NCBI GenBank assembly: GCA_013388745.1
Contig: JACAER010000020.1
Span: 62,001 to 126,000, forward strand
DNA: 64,000 nucleotides
Source of the DNA: Chloroflexota bacterium
GTDB lineage: Bacteria > Chloroflexota > Anaerolineae > Aggregatilineales > Phototrophicaceae
Direction: 5' to 3'
Every line of letters starts with the position of its first letter. Position 1 is the first letter of the stretch. The notes under the pieces are model-generated. The model saw only the letters and a program-made list of their open reading frames with translations. It made no database searches and was not told the origin of the DNA. This document shows, one piece after another, positions 15,727 through 23,362 of the stretch. A program made the position numbers and the translations under genes.

Positions 15727-17099
15727 CGCTTCCCCCTGATGAGGCGATCCGACGATTGAGCAGCAGTGGCGTGCAGCGCCGCGCCGTCCGCCAGCCAGGC
15801 GTCAGCCAGCGCGTGTTGTCCGTTCTGGCGCAGCAGCGCCGCCGTTGTAATCAGCCGTGTCTGGATGCACACCTCGTCGAAATGTCCCGGCGCGCGCGCG
15901 GTATCGTGGCTGACATGGCAGCCGCCCGCGCAGTGCAGCCGGCACAGGCAGTTGGCGCACAGCGGCTTATTTTCCACCGCCAGCCCACGCGCCCGCTCGA
16001 TGGCCGCTGCGTCCAGGGCGAAATGGCCAGCGCGCAGCCAGCCGAGATGCATATCCAGCCCGCTTTGCTGCCAGTCTTTTTCCAGCAGATAGCAGGCCGC
16101 CACCGCGCCATCCGGCGAGACGATCAGCGCGTCCTTGCCCACCGGGCAAAAGCTGGCGCGCACACCGCGCAGATCCGCGCCCGAAAACACCGTCTGGATG
16201 CCGTAAGCTGCCAGAATTTGCGCCGCGCGGTCAAAATAGCGCGCGAAATCGTAGGGGTCGGGGGGTAAAAATGCAGACGCCGTTGAAAACGGCGATTGTT
16301 TGAGCGTCTCGAAACAAACCGTGCTGGGGCGGAATTTTTGAGCGAACCAGGCGGCGATTTCTGGCATACGCTGCACGCTCTGGTGCGTGACACAGGCGCG
16401 CAGCACCAGTTCGACATCGCTTTCCGAAAAAATTTCGGCGCTGCGAATCACCGCCGCCGCCGCCGCCTGGCCGTTGATCGACGGGCGCTGGCGTTCCTGA
16501 ATATCGGCGGGGCCATCCAGCGAGAGCACCACCGTATCGAAGCGGCTGGCGATCCAGCGGGCGCGCGCCGCGCTGTACAGGCCGTTGCTGGTGGCCTCAA
16601 AGCGCAGCGTAATGCCCGCCGCTGCCGCGCGCGCCGCCGCGTATTCGACAGCGAAATGCACGACTCTGGGTGCGAAAAACGGCTCGCCGCCGAAAAAATG
16701 CACTTCGCCGCGTGTATGCCCGCCTTCGGCCAGCAGGCGTAGATAAGCGTCGATGGCGTCGCGCGCCAGCGCCACGTCCATCACCGCGCTGCGCGTTTTG
16801 GGCGCGGCGAAATCGCAGTACGGGCAGCCCAGATTACAGCCGCGCGTGGGGATCAGCCCCAAAAACATCGGCTGCGGCGGCAGGCCGTCGCGCAGAGCGC
16901 CGCGCCGCGCGCCAGGCATAGGCAGGGCGTTATCTCTCAGTTTTTGGACGATGGCGCTCAGCGCGGGGGGGGAGTCGGCGTTGGTGCGCAAGGCGTCACG
17001 CAGCGAACGGAGGGCGGATTGGTTAAGGACGGCGCTAAGCCTGTGCAGCGGCGCGTACAGCAAATACTTGTCACCGACCGGAACGAAGAAAACTTCCAT
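15723..17099 (-). CDS. Radical SAM/SPASM protein, first gene of the operon
   Basis: A 458-residue protein. An N-terminal domain (MEVFFVPVGDKYLLYAPLHR, like the leading domain of the enzyme at 12201-13517) precedes the cluster motif C88-NLG-C92-PY-C95 (IPTRGCNLGCPYCDF). EVHFFGGEPFF and VLSLDGPADIQERQRPSING follow, both typical of SPASM maturases. The SPASM region holds ASFCPVGKDALIVSPDG, AVAACY and CANCLCRLHCAGGCHVSHD with a last cysteine near CIQTR. This Cys pattern supports two auxiliary clusters. It is the promoter-proximal gene, and its stop overlaps the start of a PqqD-like gene. Confidence 0.9.
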   Translation of the reverse strand: MEVFFVPVGDKYLLYAPLHRLSAVLNQSALRSLRDALRTNADSPPALSAIVQKLRDNALPMPGARRGALRDGLPPQPMFLGLIPTRGCNLGCPYCDFAAPKTRSAVMDVALARDAIDAYLRLLAEGGHTRGEVHFFGGEPFFAPRVVHFAVEYAAARAAAAGITLRFEATSNGLYSAARARWIASRFDTVVLSLDGPADIQERQRPSINGQAAAAAVIRSAEIFSESDVELVLRACVTHQSVQRMPEIAAWFAQKFRPSTVCFETLKQSPFSTASAFLPPDPYDFARYFDRAAQILAAYGIQTVFSGADLRGVRASFCPVGKDALIVSPDGAVAACYLLEKDWQQSGLDMHLGWLRAGHFALDAAAIERARGLAVENKPLCANCLCRLHCAGGCHVSHDTARAPGHFDEVCIQTRLITTAALLRQNGQHALADAWLADGAALHATAAQSSDRLIRGKR

Positions 17100-17361
17100 C
17101 GTCGCAGGCCGTCGTGGTGCGTAAAAGATATATTATTTCATTAAAGCACTATCTTTTGAAACGCTCTATGTCGATTGTCATCATCTCAACGTGTCATTAG
17201 GCACTACACTGAAGGCTTTTCTTAATACTAGTGTGTGTACTAAATGTTTTGTAAGGTTGAGGGTGTAGCAGCGAGCATCCGAACAGATGTACTGAATCGC
17301 CACAGCGGGTGTACAATAGAAGTACACGTTCACGCACGCTCACTGACAAAGCGGCGCAGTG
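17100..17361. other. Intergenic region upstream of the radical SAM operon
   Basis: A region of about 260 bases, AT-rich near 17120-17240, that must contain the operon's promoter on the minus strand (an AATAATATAT stretch close to the first gene is a weak -10 candidate). No operator palindrome, RNA gene or coding sequence was recognised. Confidence 0.4.
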
Positions 17362-17520
17362 ATGCCGCACCAATCAGATTTGCAAACCAGCGTCCTCGAT
17401 TGGCTGCTCGAACCTGAAAACCGCGCTAGCCGCCAGCTGGCGCTGCGCGACCTGCTGCGCCGCGCGCCGCCCCCCGTTGATCGAACAGCGCCGCTTATCC
17501 CACCCCTGATGGCCGCCTAA
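17362..17520 (+). pseudogene. 52-codon fragment resembling the start of a prenyltransferase/squalene-cyclase-like repeat protein
   Basis: ATG 17362 begins a short frame containing SVLDWLLEPENRASRQLALR and DLLRR, followed by a low-quality tail that ends at TAA. The WLL-E-x-x-N-x-x-x-R-x-x-x-L-R-D-L-L pattern is typical of the N-terminus of prenyltransferase/terpene-cyclase-like repeat proteins. Such proteins are several hundred residues long, so this is probably a 5' remnant. The family recognition is from memory of the motif only. Confidence 0.35.
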
Positions 17521-17531
17521 AACCCGTCCTG

Positions 17532-17574
17532 AAAAAAATAAACCCCCTGCGCCAACTTGTGGGCACAGGGGGTG
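17532..17574 (-). terminator. Rho-independent terminator of the DUF5666 protein gene
   Basis: Read on the minus strand, ACCCCCTGTGCC pairs with GGCGCAGGGGGT around an 8-base loop and is followed by TTATTTTTTTC. It lies just past the stop at 17605. Confidence 0.85.
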
Positions 17575-17604
17575 CGTTATAGCGCCTAACCGTGGGGAGA
17601 ACGC

Positions 17605-18939
17605 TTAGCCGCCCATGCCGCCATCGTCGTCGTCGTTATCGTCGTCGTCGTTATCATTGCCGTGGTCATCGTTGTTGTTGTTGTTGCTGCTGCCGCTGTC
17701 ATCGCTGCTGCTGCCGCCGTTGTCGCTGCTGCTGCCGCCGTTGTCGCTGCTGTTATCGCTGCCATTGTCGCTGCTGCTGCCGCCGTTGTCGTCATCATCC
17801 TGGCCGGGACGGTCAATCGTCAGAATATTGCCGCTGGTGGCGTCGATGTTCATCTCGATGCGGTTGCTCAGGCGCACTTGCCACACCAGGATGCCGCCAA
17901 ACTCGATCTTCAGTTCCAGGCGCAGCACTGTGGCGTTGGGGTACACGGCCAGCGCGATTTCGATGGCGCGCTGCCCGCTGATGCTCGGCGTGCCCAGCGC
18001 ATTGTCATTGCCGCTGTCGTCGTTGTTGTCGTCATCGCCTTCGAATTCCACATGCACAGCCATGACTGTGCCATCGGCGCGGGTGTGCGCTTCGATGCGC
18101 AGCACAACACCGACCTGCACGCCTTGCAGTTCACGCGGCGACATGATGATGACCACGCCGTTGATCGTCACACTGTCGTCGTCCATTTCCGTGACCGCGC
18201 CGATGATAATGGTGTCAACGCCCATCTGACGATCAGCCAGTTCGACTTCACGCGCGGTGAGCACGCCGTCCACCAGCGTCAAATGCACTTTGACCAGCAC
18301 GCCCACCAGCAGCGGGTCTTCGACTTCGGCGCCGACAAGGCTGATCGTCTGGCCGGAGACCACAATCGTTTGGGTGCCGATCTGTTCCAGCGTGCCGACA
18401 AGTTCAAATTCGTCGTCGTCCATCATGCCGTCGTCGCCCGGCGTATCATCATCGGCATTACCCTGCATAGCGAAGACTTCGACTTCACGCGCGACCCACG
18501 CGCCGTTCACCAATGTCGCGTGAACTTTGACGCGCGCGCCCACCACGACACCCGCGCCGATCTGCGCCGCGCTGACGTCGATGCTCTGGCCGCCGACTAC
18601 CATCGTCGTGCCTGTGTAGCTGGTCAGCGTGCCGACCAATTCGACTTCGCCGGGCTGCCAGACGTCGTCATCTACGCCGTTGACTTCCCAGGCGATGACG
18701 GTGCTCCCGCTGAGCCAGCCTTCCACGCGCACCACCGCGCCGACTGTCAGCGCGGTGTTGAGCTGCGCGCCAGAAACATCCACCAGCACGCCGTTCACCG
18801 TGATCGTATCGACGGTCATTTCGCTGATCGCGCCGAGAAGCTGCACCGGCGTATCGTCGTCCTGCGCAACAGCGAAGGCCCCAAAAGCCAGCGCCGCCAG
18901 CGCCAGCGCGATCAACATCAGACGTTTTATTGCAAACAT
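17605..18939 (-). CDS. Secreted protein with four DUF5666 repeats, PepSY domain and acidic tail
   Basis: A 444-residue exported protein. The signal peptide ends at AFAVAQ (about residue 26). Four beta-rich repeats follow, each of the type ELVGTLTSYTGTTMVVGGQS...VGARVKVHATLVNGAWVAREVEV, starting near residues 32, 97, 179 and 247. This is the DUF5666 pattern of OB-like secreted modules. A PepSY-like segment comes next (SGQRAIEIALAVYPNATVLR... VWQVRLSNR... ATSGNILTIDRPG). The last 65 residues are almost only Asp, Asn, Ser and Gly, encoded by a trinucleotide-repetitive stretch. Asp-rich inserts between repeats may bind calcium. It has its own terminator and is probably a single-gene unit. Confidence 0.85.
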   Translation of the reverse strand: MFAIKRLMLIALALAALAFGAFAVAQDDDTPVQLLGAISEMTVDTITVNGVLVDVSGAQLNTALTVGAVVRVEGWLSGSTVIAWEVNGVDDDVWQPGEVELVGTLTSYTGTTMVVGGQSIDVSAAQIGAGVVVGARVKVHATLVNGAWVAREVEVFAMQGNADDDTPGDDGMMDDDEFELVGTLEQIGTQTIVVSGQTISLVGAEVEDPLLVGVLVKVHLTLVDGVLTAREVELADRQMGVDTIIIGAVTEMDDDSVTINGVVIIMSPRELQGVQVGVVLRIEAHTRADGTVMAVHVEFEGDDDNNDDSGNDNALGTPSISGQRAIEIALAVYPNATVLRLELKIEFGGILVWQVRLSNRIEMNIDATSGNILTIDRPGQDDDDNGGSSSDNGSDNSSDNGGSSSDNGGSSSDDSGSSNNNNNDDHGNDNDDDDNDDDDGGMGG

Positions 18940-19135
18940 TGCCTGTACTCCTTGACATTCACTTCATCATCTCACTTACGCCGACTCAGTCCGTGAAAGA
19001 CGTAAAAAGTTGCGCGGCAATCAGCGCAACTGCCGCGCAACTTTTGTAAAAAAGCCGTAAATGATCATTTTTTGCCGAAAGCGGCGGCGCGCATTAACAT
19101 CGTGGGCGAATATTTTTCCGCCGGCGAAAAAACTT

Positions 19136-19942
19136 ATGAACGCGCTTTTGACCGATCTCAGTAACGAAAACGCCGTTTGGCAGGCGCTGGAAGCCAACAT
19201 GAGCAGCTATTGGCTGCGCTACGGTGAATTAGCGGGCAGCGATGTCGTGCGTGAGGCGCATTTACAGCGCTTCGCTACGCCTGTCGCCCATCCGTTGTTC
19301 AACGCCATCTTTAATGCCCAGTTGACTATCAGCCAGATTGACCCGGCTGTCGAAGAAAGCGCCGCCTATTTCCGCACGCCTTTTTTCTGGTGGACAGGGC
19401 CGGCCACGCGCCCTTCCGATCTGGGCGACCATTTGCGGCGGCACGGCCTGCGCGATGTCGGCGGCGTGCCGGGCATGGCGCTGGAGCTGGCGCGGCTGCC
19501 GGAAAGCGTGCCTGTCCTCGATGCGTTCGAGATCGCAGCCGTAGACAACTCTCATCGGCTGCGGCAGTGGGTAGAACTGGCGGCGCGGGCGAACGACATC
19601 GACCCCGATCAAATTCACAACATCTACGAACTGGAAAACGCGCGCGGGCTGAGCGGCGCAGGCGTCGCCCCGCGTTATCTTGGCCTGCTCAACGGCGAAG
19701 CGGTGGCCTGTGCGCAGGTCTGGCTGGCGGCGGGCGTGGCCGGCATCTACAACATCGCCACGCTGGAAAGCGCGCGTGGGCGGGGGTTGGGGCGCGCCAT
19801 GACGCTCAAAGCCTGTCACGAAGGGCGCGCGGCGGGCTATCACGTCGCTATCCTGCAAGCCTCGCGCATGGGCTATCCGCTGTATCAGAAAATGGGCTTC
19901 CGGCGCGTATGTGATTTGCGCCTGTATCTCGGCGGCGAATAA
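19136..19942 (+). CDS. GNAT-family N-acetyltransferase
   Basis: A 268-residue protein. The C-terminal half is a GNAT domain: ACAQVWLAAGVAGIYNIATL forms the central strands, RGRGLGRAMTLKAC is the acetyl-CoA pyrophosphate-binding loop (Q/R-x-x-G-x-G/A), and PLYQKMGFRRVCDLRLY is the closing motif B. The N-terminal 130 residues form a less conserved, GNAT-like half, as in tandem-GNAT proteins. The substrate is unknown. The start is ATG 19136. The frame extends further up, but that extension is basic and unlike a real N-terminus. It stands alone on the plus strand. Confidence 0.85.
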   Translation: MNALLTDLSNENAVWQALEANMSSYWLRYGELAGSDVVREAHLQRFATPVAHPLFNAIFNAQLTISQIDPAVEESAAYFRTPFFWWTGPATRPSDLGDHLRRHGLRDVGGVPGMALELARLPESVPVLDAFEIAAVDNSHRLRQWVELAARANDIDPDQIHNIYELENARGLSGAGVAPRYLGLLNGEAVACAQVWLAAGVAGIYNIATLESARGRGLGRAMTLKACHEGRAAGYHVAILQASRMGYPLYQKMGFRRVCDLRLYLGGE

Positions 19943-19969
19943 CAGCCGCTTCGAACGTATCGTCAGGGT

Positions 19970-19998
19970 GTAGGGACGACGCAGGCGTCGCCCCTGCT
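19970..19998. repeat. Interspersed palindromic repeat, family 2 (copy b)
   Basis: TAGGGACGACGCAGGCGTCG plus CCCCTGC: GGGACGAC faces GTCGCCCC. It lies between the acetyltransferase and the permease genes. Confidence 0.6.
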
Positions 19999-20023
19999 AG
20001 GTCAATGGCATCAGGAGGGGAAC

Positions 20024-20893
20024 GTGGCCGCCAATTTACGCTATCGTCCGGGAGAAAAACGCAGCGGCCTCTGGCTGTCGCTGCCCGCGATTCTGTGGCT
20101 GGGCATTTTTTTCCTGCTGCCGCTGCTTATCGTGCTGGTCATCAGCTTCATGACACCGGCGCGCGGCGGGGCACAGCTTCCTTTCACACTGCGCGGCTAC
20201 GCCGACGTGTTCGGCGCGATCTATTTCCCTGTCGTGCTCGATTCGGTGTGGATCGCCTTTCTGACGACGCTGCTGTGCCTGCTGCTCGGTTATCCGCTGG
20301 CCTTTTTCATCAGCACGCGCAAAAGCGCGTTTCTGCGCCAGTTCACGCTGTTTCTGGTGATTTTGCCCTTCTGGACGAACTTTCTGGTGCGCACTTACGC
20401 CTGGATCGGCATTCTGGGCAACACCGCTAACGGCACGATCAACGGGCTGCTGCTGCAAACCGGTCTGATTCAAGAGCCGCTGGAACTGCTGTTCACGCAG
20501 GGGGCGGTGCTGATAGGGTTGGTGTACGGCTTTTTGCCCTTTATGGTGCTGCCGATTTACGCTTCGGTCGAGCGTTTTGATTTTCATTATATTGAGGCGG
20601 CGCACGATCTGGGCGCCAACGACTGGTTCGCCTTCTGGCGCGTGGTCTTCCCGATGACGCTGCCGGGCGTGATCGCCGGCTGCATTCTGGTGTTCATCCC
20701 GGCCATCGGCGCGTTTGTCACGCCCGATTTGATGGGCGGCACACAGGGCTTGATGATCGGCAATTTGATCACGGCGCAGTTTCGCGGGTCGGCGGGCAAC
20801 TGGCCGCGTGGCGCGGCTTTTTCGATGGTCATGATGGCGATGGTCATGATCTCGCTGCTGATTTATGTGCGTTTTGGCGACAGAGAGGGCTGA
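20024..20893 (+). CDS. ABC transporter permease, spermidine/putrescine (PotB) type
   Basis: A 289-residue permease with six hydrophobic helices. The binding-protein-dependent transport (EAA) loop is visible as YIEAAHDLGANDWFAFWRVVFPMTLPGVIAGC, which contacts the ATPase. PotB-like features are the stretch LPFWTNFLVRTYAWIGILG and PAIGAFVTPDLMGGTQGLMIGNLI near the C-terminus. The start is GTG 20024, with AGGAGGGG just ahead. It is followed four bases later by a PotC-type partner. No ATPase or binding protein of this class lies nearby, so these must be encoded elsewhere. Confidence 0.9.
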   Translation: MAANLRYRPGEKRSGLWLSLPAILWLGIFFLLPLLIVLVISFMTPARGGAQLPFTLRGYADVFGAIYFPVVLDSVWIAFLTTLLCLLLGYPLAFFISTRKSAFLRQFTLFLVILPFWTNFLVRTYAWIGILGNTANGTINGLLLQTGLIQEPLELLFTQGAVLIGLVYGFLPFMVLPIYASVERFDFHYIEAAHDLGANDWFAFWRVVFPMTLPGVIAGCILVFIPAIGAFVTPDLMGGTQGLMIGNLITAQFRGSAGNWPRGAAFSMVMMAMVMISLLIYVRFGDREG

Positions 20894-20897
20894 GCAG

Positions 20898-22205
20898 ATG
20901 GCGATTTACACCACCGAATTTCGCGGCGTCCACGCGCGCCGCTTGCCCTTTGTCGATTACGTGAGTTTTGTCGTGGCGCTGGCGCTGCTGGGGGCGTTTT
21001 TCCTGCTGCCCTGGGCGCAAACCCCCGAACTTACCTACAACGGTGTGCAGTTAGAAGGCATCGCCGCGCTGCGCACGCCCACGCAAATTCTGCTGGTGAC
21101 GATTGTGGTCGGCGGCAGCGCCACACTGCTGAGTGTGATCGTGCCACAGCTACGCCGCTTCAACGCGCGGCTGGAGGCGGTGCTGTTCGGCATTGGCCTG
21201 CTGATGCTGCTGGCGATGCTGCTGCAAGGCGCGGCCATCGCCTTTCAGAGCGGCTTCTGGCTGGCGCTGGCGGCCTGTCTGCTGCTGGTGGGGCAGGTGG
21301 CTGTGCCGCGCCCGCCGCTGGAACGGGAGTATGTCATCAACACCGATATGGCGCTGCGGCGGATCGGCAAATTCGGGCTGGCGCTCAACCCCATCGCCGT
21401 CTATTTTTTTCTATGGGCGCCGATTCTGCTGCTGGTGATTTTTTCGTTTAATGATTCGCGTTCACTGGCGCAGTTTCGCGGCTTTACGCTGCAATGGTAC
21501 AGCAACATTTTTAACAATGTGGCTGGCACAGAAGCGCGCTTTACGACCGCGCTCATGCTGGAAACGCTGGGGAACAGCATTATTGTGGGTCTGGCGGCGA
21601 CCGTGATTTCCACCATTATCGGCACAATGGTAGCGCTGAGCCTGGCGCGCGGCAATTACCCCGGCAAGCGCTACATCGACGGCCTGCTGCTGCTGCCGGT
21701 GGTTATCCCGGAGATCACACAGGGCATTTCGCTGGCGGCCTTTTTCAGCATCCTGTTTGATTATCTGCATACCGGGTCGGGCGTGCGCTTGCAGCCCGGT
21801 CTGGGCACGGTGATTATCGCGCATGTGGCCTTTTGCATTTCGTATGTAACGATTGTCGTGCGCGCGCGCCTGGCCGATATGAACCCGCGCCTGGAAGAGG
21901 CGGCGCGCGATCTGGGCGCTAACGAATGGCTGACCTTCTGGCGCATCACCTTCCCGCTGATTCTGCCGGGCGTGATCGCCGGCGCGCTGCTGGCCTTCAC
22001 GCTCTCGCTGGACGATTTCGTGATTACGTTTTTTAACACCGGGCCGGGCGCCACCACGCTGCCGATTTTCGTCTACGGCCTGCTCAAATTGTCGGTCACG
22101 CCAGAGATCAACGCCATTTCGACGCTGATTCTGGTGCTTTCGACAATTTTGATCGGCATTTCGCTGGCGCTGCAAGGCAGCGGCGGGGCGGCCAGCCGGC
22201 GCTGA
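20898..22205 (+). CDS. ABC transporter permease, spermidine/putrescine (PotC) type, with enlarged N-terminus
   Basis: A 435-residue permease, longer than the usual 260-290 residues. The first 170 residues hold about four extra hydrophobic helices (SFVVALALLGAFFLLPWAQT, FGIGLLMLLAMLLQGAA, FWLALAACLLLVGQVAV) that are not part of the standard fold. The conserved core then follows, with the EAA loop LEEAARDLGANEWLTFWRITFPLILPGVIAGA and LSLDDFVITFFNTGPGATTLP, a stretch strongly typical of PotC. The start is ATG 20898, six bases after the PotB-type stop. The N-terminal addition is the unusual feature; its role is unknown. Confidence 0.88.
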   Translation: MAIYTTEFRGVHARRLPFVDYVSFVVALALLGAFFLLPWAQTPELTYNGVQLEGIAALRTPTQILLVTIVVGGSATLLSVIVPQLRRFNARLEAVLFGIGLLMLLAMLLQGAAIAFQSGFWLALAACLLLVGQVAVPRPPLEREYVINTDMALRRIGKFGLALNPIAVYFFLWAPILLLVIFSFNDSRSLAQFRGFTLQWYSNIFNNVAGTEARFTTALMLETLGNSIIVGLAATVISTIIGTMVALSLARGNYPGKRYIDGLLLLPVVIPEITQGISLAAFFSILFDYLHTGSGVRLQPGLGTVIIAHVAFCISYVTIVVRARLADMNPRLEEAARDLGANEWLTFWRITFPLILPGVIAGALLAFTLSLDDFVITFFNTGPGATTLPIFVYGLLKLSVTPEINAISTLILVLSTILIGISLALQGSGGAASRR

Positions 22206-22384
22206 GCGCTTTTTAGGCCTTGCGCGACAGATAGCGGTGCAGGCGCGCTATACCGCGCCCACTATAGCGCGCACAACCCGCCCCAAAACCGAATGCACAC
22301 CCGGAATCATGGACAGGGCACAGCGCTTTCAGGACACTCGACGCTAGGGCAGCACAACCGCAGGGGGCTGAAAGGACAGCGCAG

Positions 22385-23362
22385 ATGAGCGCCATCATCA
22401 ACTGTGCGGCGTATCACGAAGGCCGCCGTATGAAGAATATCGCGATTGCAGACAGCAGCCAGGTGTTGAAAGAACCCGGTATGTTCATATGGATCGGGCT
22501 GCACGAACCCAGCGCCGGGCTGCTGGCAGAGGTACAGCAGCAGTTTGGTTTACATGATCTGGCCATCGAAGACGCCCATCTGGCGCACCAGCGCCCCAAG
22601 CTCGACACCTACGGCGACTCCCTGTTCGTGGTGCTGCGCACGGCACAGCAAAACCCGGCCCAACAGCGCATTGATTTCGGCGAGACCCACTTTTTTGTCG
22701 GCAGTAATTATCTGATTTCGGTGCGGCATGGGTCGTCCCGACCTTATTCCGATGTGCGCGCGCGCTGCGAAAGCACGCCGCATCTCTTGCGCAAGGGGCC
22801 AGGGTTCGCCCTGTACGCCGTGATGGACTCGATCGTCGATCACTATTTCCCGGTGATCGAGAACCTGGAAGAAGAACTCGAATCGCTGGAAGAACAAATC
22901 TTTAGCCAGCAGACCACGCGCGAAACCACCGCCCAGATTTACCACCTGAAGCGCCAACTGCTGGACATCAAACGCGCGATTTCGCCGCTGATCGACATCT
23001 GCAACCGTTTAACGCGCTTCGATTTCGATCTGATCCCCGAAGACACACGGCCTTACTTCCGCGATATTTACGACCACGCGATTCGCCTGAACGAAATGGT
23101 GGACATCCTGCGCGAACTGCTGACAACGGCGCTGGAAGCCAATTTCTCGCTGATCTCGATTACGCAGAACGAGGTCTCGAAGCGCTTCGCCGGCTGGGCG
23201 GCCATCGTCGCCATTCCCACGATGATCGCCGGCGTTTATGGGATGAACTTTGAATTTATGCCGGAACTGCGCTGGAGCTTCGGCTATCCGCTGATTCTAC
23301 TGGTAACCATCACGGCCTGCGCCATCCTGTTCCGCTACTTCCGGCGTTCAGGCTGGCTCTAA
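22385..23362 (+). CDS. corA: CorA-family magnesium/divalent cation channel
   Basis: A 325-residue protein. The large cytoplasmic N-terminal domain (MFIWIGLHEPSAGLLAEVQQ, FGLHDLAIEDAHLAHQRPK) is followed by the long stalk helix and two C-terminal transmembrane helices. The signature YGMNFEFMPEL sits in the loop between the helices, with P-E-L where many CorA proteins have it. Selectivity is for Mg2+, Co2+ or Ni2+ in the family. The 3' end overlaps that of the convergent glycosidase gene by 15 bases. ATG 22385 lacks a strong binding site, and an in-frame ATG at 22430 (MKNIAIADSS) is a plausible alternative start. Confidence 0.92.
   Translation: MSAIINCAAYHEGRRMKNIAIADSSQVLKEPGMFIWIGLHEPSAGLLAEVQQQFGLHDLAIEDAHLAHQRPKLDTYGDSLFVVLRTAQQNPAQQRIDFGETHFFVGSNYLISVRHGSSRPYSDVRARCESTPHLLRKGPGFALYAVMDSIVDHYFPVIENLEEELESLEEQIFSQQTTRETTAQIYHLKRQLLDIKRAISPLIDICNRLTRFDFDLIPEDTRPYFRDIYDHAIRLNEMVDILRELLTTALEANFSLISITQNEVSKRFAGWAAIVAIPTMIAGVYGMNFEFMPELRWSFGYPLILLVTITACAILFRYFRRSGWL

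Noticed and set aside
17600..17800. Trinucleotide-rich tract considered as a tandem repeat locus
   Set aside because: It is coding: it specifies the Asp/Asn/Ser/Gly tail of the DUF5666 protein on the minus strand. It was recorded there rather than as a separate repeat.
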